A stretch of 9,784 nucleotides of DNA. It comes from Nitrospira lenta (GTDB taxonomy: Bacteria; Nitrospirota; Nitrospiria; Nitrospirales; Nitrospiraceae). Where the stretch lies: positions 1 through 9,784 of the forward strand of contig CAMDRK010000079.1 of assembly GCA_945906715.1 (NCBI GenBank), given 5' to 3'. This document shows, piece after piece, positions 7,350 to 9,784 of this stretch. The number at the start of each line of letters is the position of its first letter. Within the stretch, counting starts at the first letter, position 1. The notes below the pieces were generated by a model. It searched no databases and was not told the origin of the DNA. It saw nothing but the letters and a program-made list of their open reading frames with translations. Both the position numbers and the translations under genes were made by a program.

Positions 7350-7698
7350 TTGAAAAAAAACGTAAAGGGGAGCCATCGTCCTGCTCTGCACTATTATTTT
7401 GATAGGATGTGCCACCGCCACACCTGTCGACCGCTCCACCCTCCAACACTATCAAGCTGGAGATTGCTACCGCCAGCCCGTGCAAATCAAGGCGAGAAAA
7501 TCGGACAGATTCAGAGGGTCAAAGCCCCACAATATTACATATCCATCTTGCGAATGGTCTCGGCACCTATTCATACTCGGACTGGATTCCTATTACGCAT
7601 TAAAGCGCATCAACATTCCAATCCCTTACCCCTCGGAGACGCCCTACCCACGCGCCCCCGATACTTTAGCCATTGAGCGGAAGAAGCCAGAAAAATAA
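7350..7698 (+). pseudogene. Possible small lipoprotein, frameshifted in the signal peptide
   Basis: From a TTG at 7350 the frame reads 'MKKNVKG', then shifts at the G4 run 7367-7370. Deleting one G gives 'MKKNVKGAIVLLCTIILIGC', a textbook lipoprotein signal: basic N-region, hydrophobic core and lipobox L-I-G-C, with the lipidated cysteine at 7408-7410. The frame continues with 'ATATPVDRSTLQHYQAGDCY' and on to TAA 7696-7698, about 115 residues in all. The mature part matches nothing I recognise and is rich in R, K, P and S, so a second frameshift further in is possible. No clear ribosome site precedes the TTG. It sits 33 bases before the dehydrogenase gene on the same strand. The lipobox could be chance, though an aligned basic-hydrophobic-LIGC pattern makes that less likely. 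Confidence 0.4.
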
Positions 7699-7731
7699 CT
7701 GAACACAATTAATGCAGCCATTGAAGGATCT

Positions 7732-9027
7732 ATGCCTCAAGTAAAAGAGCGAAAAATTGCTGTTGTAGGGCTTGGTTACGTGGGTCTTCCAATCGCGCTG
7801 GCGTTCGGAAAACGGCAGCGCGTCATCGGCTTTGATATCAATAAGGCCAGGATTGCAGAGCTGCAGCAGGGCCTCGACCGTACCGGAGAAGTGTCTTCTT
7901 CTGAACTCAAAACGTCAGATGTCCAATACACCTATCAGCCCAGCGACCTCAAGACGGCTGACTTCATCATCGTGGCTGTCCCCACGCCGATCAATGAAGC
8001 CCTTCAGCCTGATTTAACAGCTCTGCGGAAATCATCCGAAGTGATCGGGGCCAACCTCTCGCAAGGATCAATTGTGGTCTTCGAGTCGACGGTCTACCCA
8101 GGAGCCACAGAGGAAGTTTGCCTGCCTATTCTCGAACAGACCTCTGGAATGACATGCGGTGTAGATTTCAAGCTAGGATACTCTCCTGAACGGATCAATC
8201 CTGGTGATAAGGAGCATACACTAGAAAAAATTATCAAGGTCGTGTCAGCCCAAGATGACGCATCGCTGGAGATCGTCGCGAATACCTATGAGCTCGTGGT
8301 CAAAGCGGGTATTCATCGCGCCTCTAGCATTAAAGTGGCGGAAGCAGCAAAGGTAATTGAAAATACCCAACGAGATTTAAATATCGCTTTGATAAATGAG
8401 CTGGCACTTATTTTTCACCGTCTCGGAATCGATACGAAATCTGTTCTGGATGCGGCAATAACCAAATGGAACTTTCTGAATTTTTCTCCAGGACTCGTGG
8501 GAGGTCATTGCATCGGCATAGACCCCTACTATCTGACTTTCAAAGCTGAGTCGGTCGGTTACTATCCACAAGTCATTCTGGCTGGTCGGCGCATCAATAA
8601 CGGCATGGGAAAGTTCGTCGCGGAGCAAGCGATCAAGCTTCTCGGTCGCCTGCCCAGGCCAATCAAGGACCTCAATGTGGCGGTCCTTGGCCTCACCTTT
8701 AAAGAAAATGTGCCGGACCTGCGCAATAGCAGAGTACCTGACATTATTCAGGAGTTACGCGAGTATGGAGTCCGGGTGTTGGTGCATGATCCGATCGCGG
8801 ATCCGAAAGAAGCGGTCGCGGAATATGACATTCAGCTGCAGTCGTGGAACAATCTGAAGAATGTCGACGGACTGATTATCGCAGTCTCCCACCGTTCTTA
8901 CGCAGAGATGGACCTACAGGAATTGCTCACGCCCCTCCGGAACCAACAAGAAGGAGTGATCATTGACGTGAAGTGCCTGCTCGACCAAGCCAAGCTTCCC
9001 TCCTCTTTGACCTACTGGCGCTTATAA
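7732..9027 (+). CDS. Nucleotide-sugar 6-dehydrogenase, TviB/WbpA type (UDP-HexNAc to UDP-HexNAcA)
   Basis: 431 residues, full length. It oxidises C6 of a UDP-hexose, most likely UDP-N-acetylglucosamine or its epimer, to the uronic acid in two NAD+-dependent steps. The N-terminal Rossmann motif 'IAVVGLGYVGLPIALAFG' is at 9-26, 'VAVPTPI' at 81-87, 'FESTVYPGATEE' at 117-128 and 'GYSPERINPGD' at 149-159. The central 'KVAEAAKVIENTQRDLNIAL' (201-220) carries the conserved lysine and asparagine. The catalytic cysteine is C260 in 'GLVGGHCIGIDPYYL'. The C-terminal UDP-binding domain has 'VLGLTFKENVPDLRNSRV' (318-335). The last region ends 'DVKCLLD...YWRL', as in TviB-like enzymes. GAAGGA stands five bases before the ATG. 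TviB-type substrate choice is inferred from overall resemblance and is not proven; plain UDP-glucose dehydrogenase is less likely. The gene provides an acidic sugar precursor for the polysaccharide. Confidence 0.95.
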   Translation: MPQVKERKIAVVGLGYVGLPIALAFGKRQRVIGFDINKARIAELQQGLDRTGEVSSSELKTSDVQYTYQPSDLKTADFIIVAVPTPINEALQPDLTALRKSSEVIGANLSQGSIVVFESTVYPGATEEVCLPILEQTSGMTCGVDFKLGYSPERINPGDKEHTLEKIIKVVSAQDDASLEIVANTYELVVKAGIHRASSIKVAEAAKVIENTQRDLNIALINELALIFHRLGIDTKSVLDAAITKWNFLNFSPGLVGGHCIGIDPYYLTFKAESVGYYPQVILAGRRINNGMGKFVAEQAIKLLGRLPRPIKDLNVAVLGLTFKENVPDLRNSRVPDIIQELREYGVRVLVHDPIADPKEAVAEYDIQLQSWNNLKNVDGLIIAVSHRSYAEMDLQELLTPLRNQQEGVIIDVKCLLDQAKLPSSLTYWRL

Positions 9028-9050
9028 GAGTGAGCGGCTATTGATCACTC
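9028..9050. terminator. Weak inverted repeat between convergent genes
   Basis: GAGTGA (9028-9033) and TCACTC (9045-9050) form a six-base stem with an 11-base loop directly after the dehydrogenase stop and at the 3' end of the converging methyltransferase remnant. No T run follows on either side, so terminator function is doubtful. Confidence 0.25.
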
Positions 9051-9544
9051 CCCTTTGGGAAGTCGGCAGAAGTAGAACGTGGCGATGGCCACGGTTGCCG
9101 GAACATTCAAGGATTCTACGTCGCGGCTGAGAGGGATCGTGAATCGAGTCGTGGCTTGGGTGCGGATCTGCGCCGACAAACCGCGACTTTCATTACCAAC
9201 AGCAACCACCAGCTTCCGTGGCGCCTGGTGGATCGCATCAATCGAAACAACCTCAGTTCCTCCGACTTCTGCCGTAAAGATCTGACAACCCGTGCTGAAT
9301 CAAACCGACCACATTCTTGGCGAAAAATCGGGACGGCGAGGAGGGCGCCACTCATCGACCGTACCACCTTTGGATGATAGATATCAGCTGATTCAGGGGT
9401 AAGCCATAGCGCACATACGTTCAGCGCGGCTGCCGTTCGGATAATAGCTCCCACATTGACGGGATCTTGCAGCTGCTCGCCAAAAATTCCTAGGATCATC
9501 GGCTGCCAAAAAATCGCAGCTTCATCCCATACCGGCTGCCGCAC
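9045..9544 (-). pseudogene. SpoU/TrmH family RNA 2'-O-methyltransferase remnant: N-terminus missing, two frameshifts
   Basis: The SPOUT catalytic domain can be followed through three frames. Motif 1: 'ILGIFGEQLQDPVNVGAIIRT' region with 'LTPESADIYHPKVVRSMSGA', in the frame opening near 9544. After one extra T in the T5 run at 9327-9323: 'FAKNVVGLIQHG'. After one extra base near 9291-9286: 'CQIFTAEVGGTEVVSIDAIH', motif 2 'LVVAVGNESRGLS' and motif 3 'FTIPLSRDVESLNVPATVAI', ending 'FYFCRLPKGE' at TGA 9047-9045. Only about 160 residues remain; family members usually have roughly 100 more at the N-terminus for substrate binding. The 5' end overlaps the end of the HTH/Rossmann gene by 23 bases, suggesting a deletion joined two genes. 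The knotted-domain motifs are otherwise well preserved, so decay is recent or the shifts are sequence errors. Confidence 0.8.
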
Positions 9545-9784
9545 GCTCTAGATCCGCAATCAACACTCGATCAAATTGCCAGTGACTCACCTGCTCAGGT
9601 GTAGAAACTGGGCAAGAAAGAAATGATTCACGCGGACTTCCATCAATAAATCCCACACAATGGATATTCATCTCTCGAAGCGACAAGTAGGCGAGCTCGG
9701 CGAGCTCCGTCGTCCCATAGATCACCACCCGCTGATCATGAGAGGCATCGCACGTCGACATCATCTCTGTGAGTCGAGCCCGCA
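9522..9784 (-). CDS. Rossmann-like C-terminal domain of the winged-HTH regulator, runs off right edge
   Basis: The minus-strand frame is open from the right edge to TGA at 9524-9522. It contains 'RVVIYGTTELAELAYLSLRE', a nucleotide-binding-like beta-alpha-beta start (GxxELAELAYL), then 'HCVGFIDGSPRESFLSCPV' and 'FDRVLIADLERA'. This is the domain that follows the MarR-like HTH in regulators of exopolysaccharide clusters, and the HTH half lies at 1-275. Joining 9777 to base 1 keeps the frame: ...YYRDMR-A-RLTEMMSTCD.... The protein ends abruptly at 'LERAAAGMG', some 25 residues earlier than I would expect for the family, where the SpoU remnant begins. The ligand of the Rossmann-like domain is unknown; a sugar nucleotide or other cofactor sensed by the cluster is speculation. 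Confidence 0.75.
   Translation of the reverse strand, partial: RARLTEMMSTCDASHDQRVVIYGTTELAELAYLSLREMNIHCVGFIDGSPRESFLSCPVSTPEQVSHWQFDRVLIADLERAAAGMG

Noticed and set aside
7131..7676. Plus-strand open frame of 181 codons before the dehydrogenase
   Set aside because: No ribosome site, low-complexity composition rich in P, H and R, and it competes with the lipobox-bearing frame; not supported as a gene.
1..9784. CRISPR array, tRNA or rRNA genes
   Set aside because: No regularly spaced direct repeats and no tRNA-like or rRNA-like segment were recognised on either strand by eye.

Overview
The window looks like part of a surface-polysaccharide gene cluster from a Gram-negative bacterium. Protein content (carbamoyltransferase + SxtJ-like + DUF5989 trio, a winged-helix/Rossmann regulator, a TviB/WbpA-type dehydrogenase) and moderate GC content suggest a Nitrospira-like (Nitrospirota) or similar environmental lineage. 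That taxonomic guess is inference from remembered protein resemblance, not from a search.

Layout, left to right. 1-275 (-): N-terminal half of a winged-HTH regulator, with a promoter and palindrome at 301-336. 454-1383 (-): FkbM-type methyltransferase interrupted by two in-frame stops. 1527-3966 (-): compact operon, transcribed in the order O-carbamoyltransferase, SxtJ-like membrane protein, DUF5989 micro-protein. 4079-5401: decayed ISL3-type insertion sequence. 5613-7039 (-): family 2 glycosyltransferase and an unrecognised protein behind a good sigma70-type promoter. 7350-7698 (+): possible frameshifted lipoprotein. 7732-9027 (+): nucleotide-sugar dehydrogenase. 9045-9544 (-): SpoU/TrmH rRNA methyltransferase remnant. 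9522-9784 (-): C-terminal half of a winged-HTH/Rossmann regulator.

The most striking observation is that the two ends belong together. Bases 1-7 and 9778-9784 are the same seven bases. If they are collapsed, the half gene at the left edge continues in frame into the half gene at the right edge, giving a 176-residue regulator with HTH and Rossmann-like domains. The sequence is therefore best read as a closed circle of 9777 bp (or a tandem repeat unit, or an assembly loop). No replication, mobilisation or recombinase gene is visible on it.

Functionally, the dehydrogenase would make a UDP-hexosaminuronic acid precursor, the glycosyltransferase would add a sugar, and the carbamoyltransferase (with FkbM, when intact) would decorate the glycan. 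The HTH protein resembles regulators found beside exopolysaccharide clusters. The set is incomplete: no flippase, polymerase, chain-length protein or initiating transferase is present. Four loci carry stops or frameshifts (FkbM, transposase, lipoprotein, SpoU), so the region is either decaying or the sequence has uncorrected indel errors.
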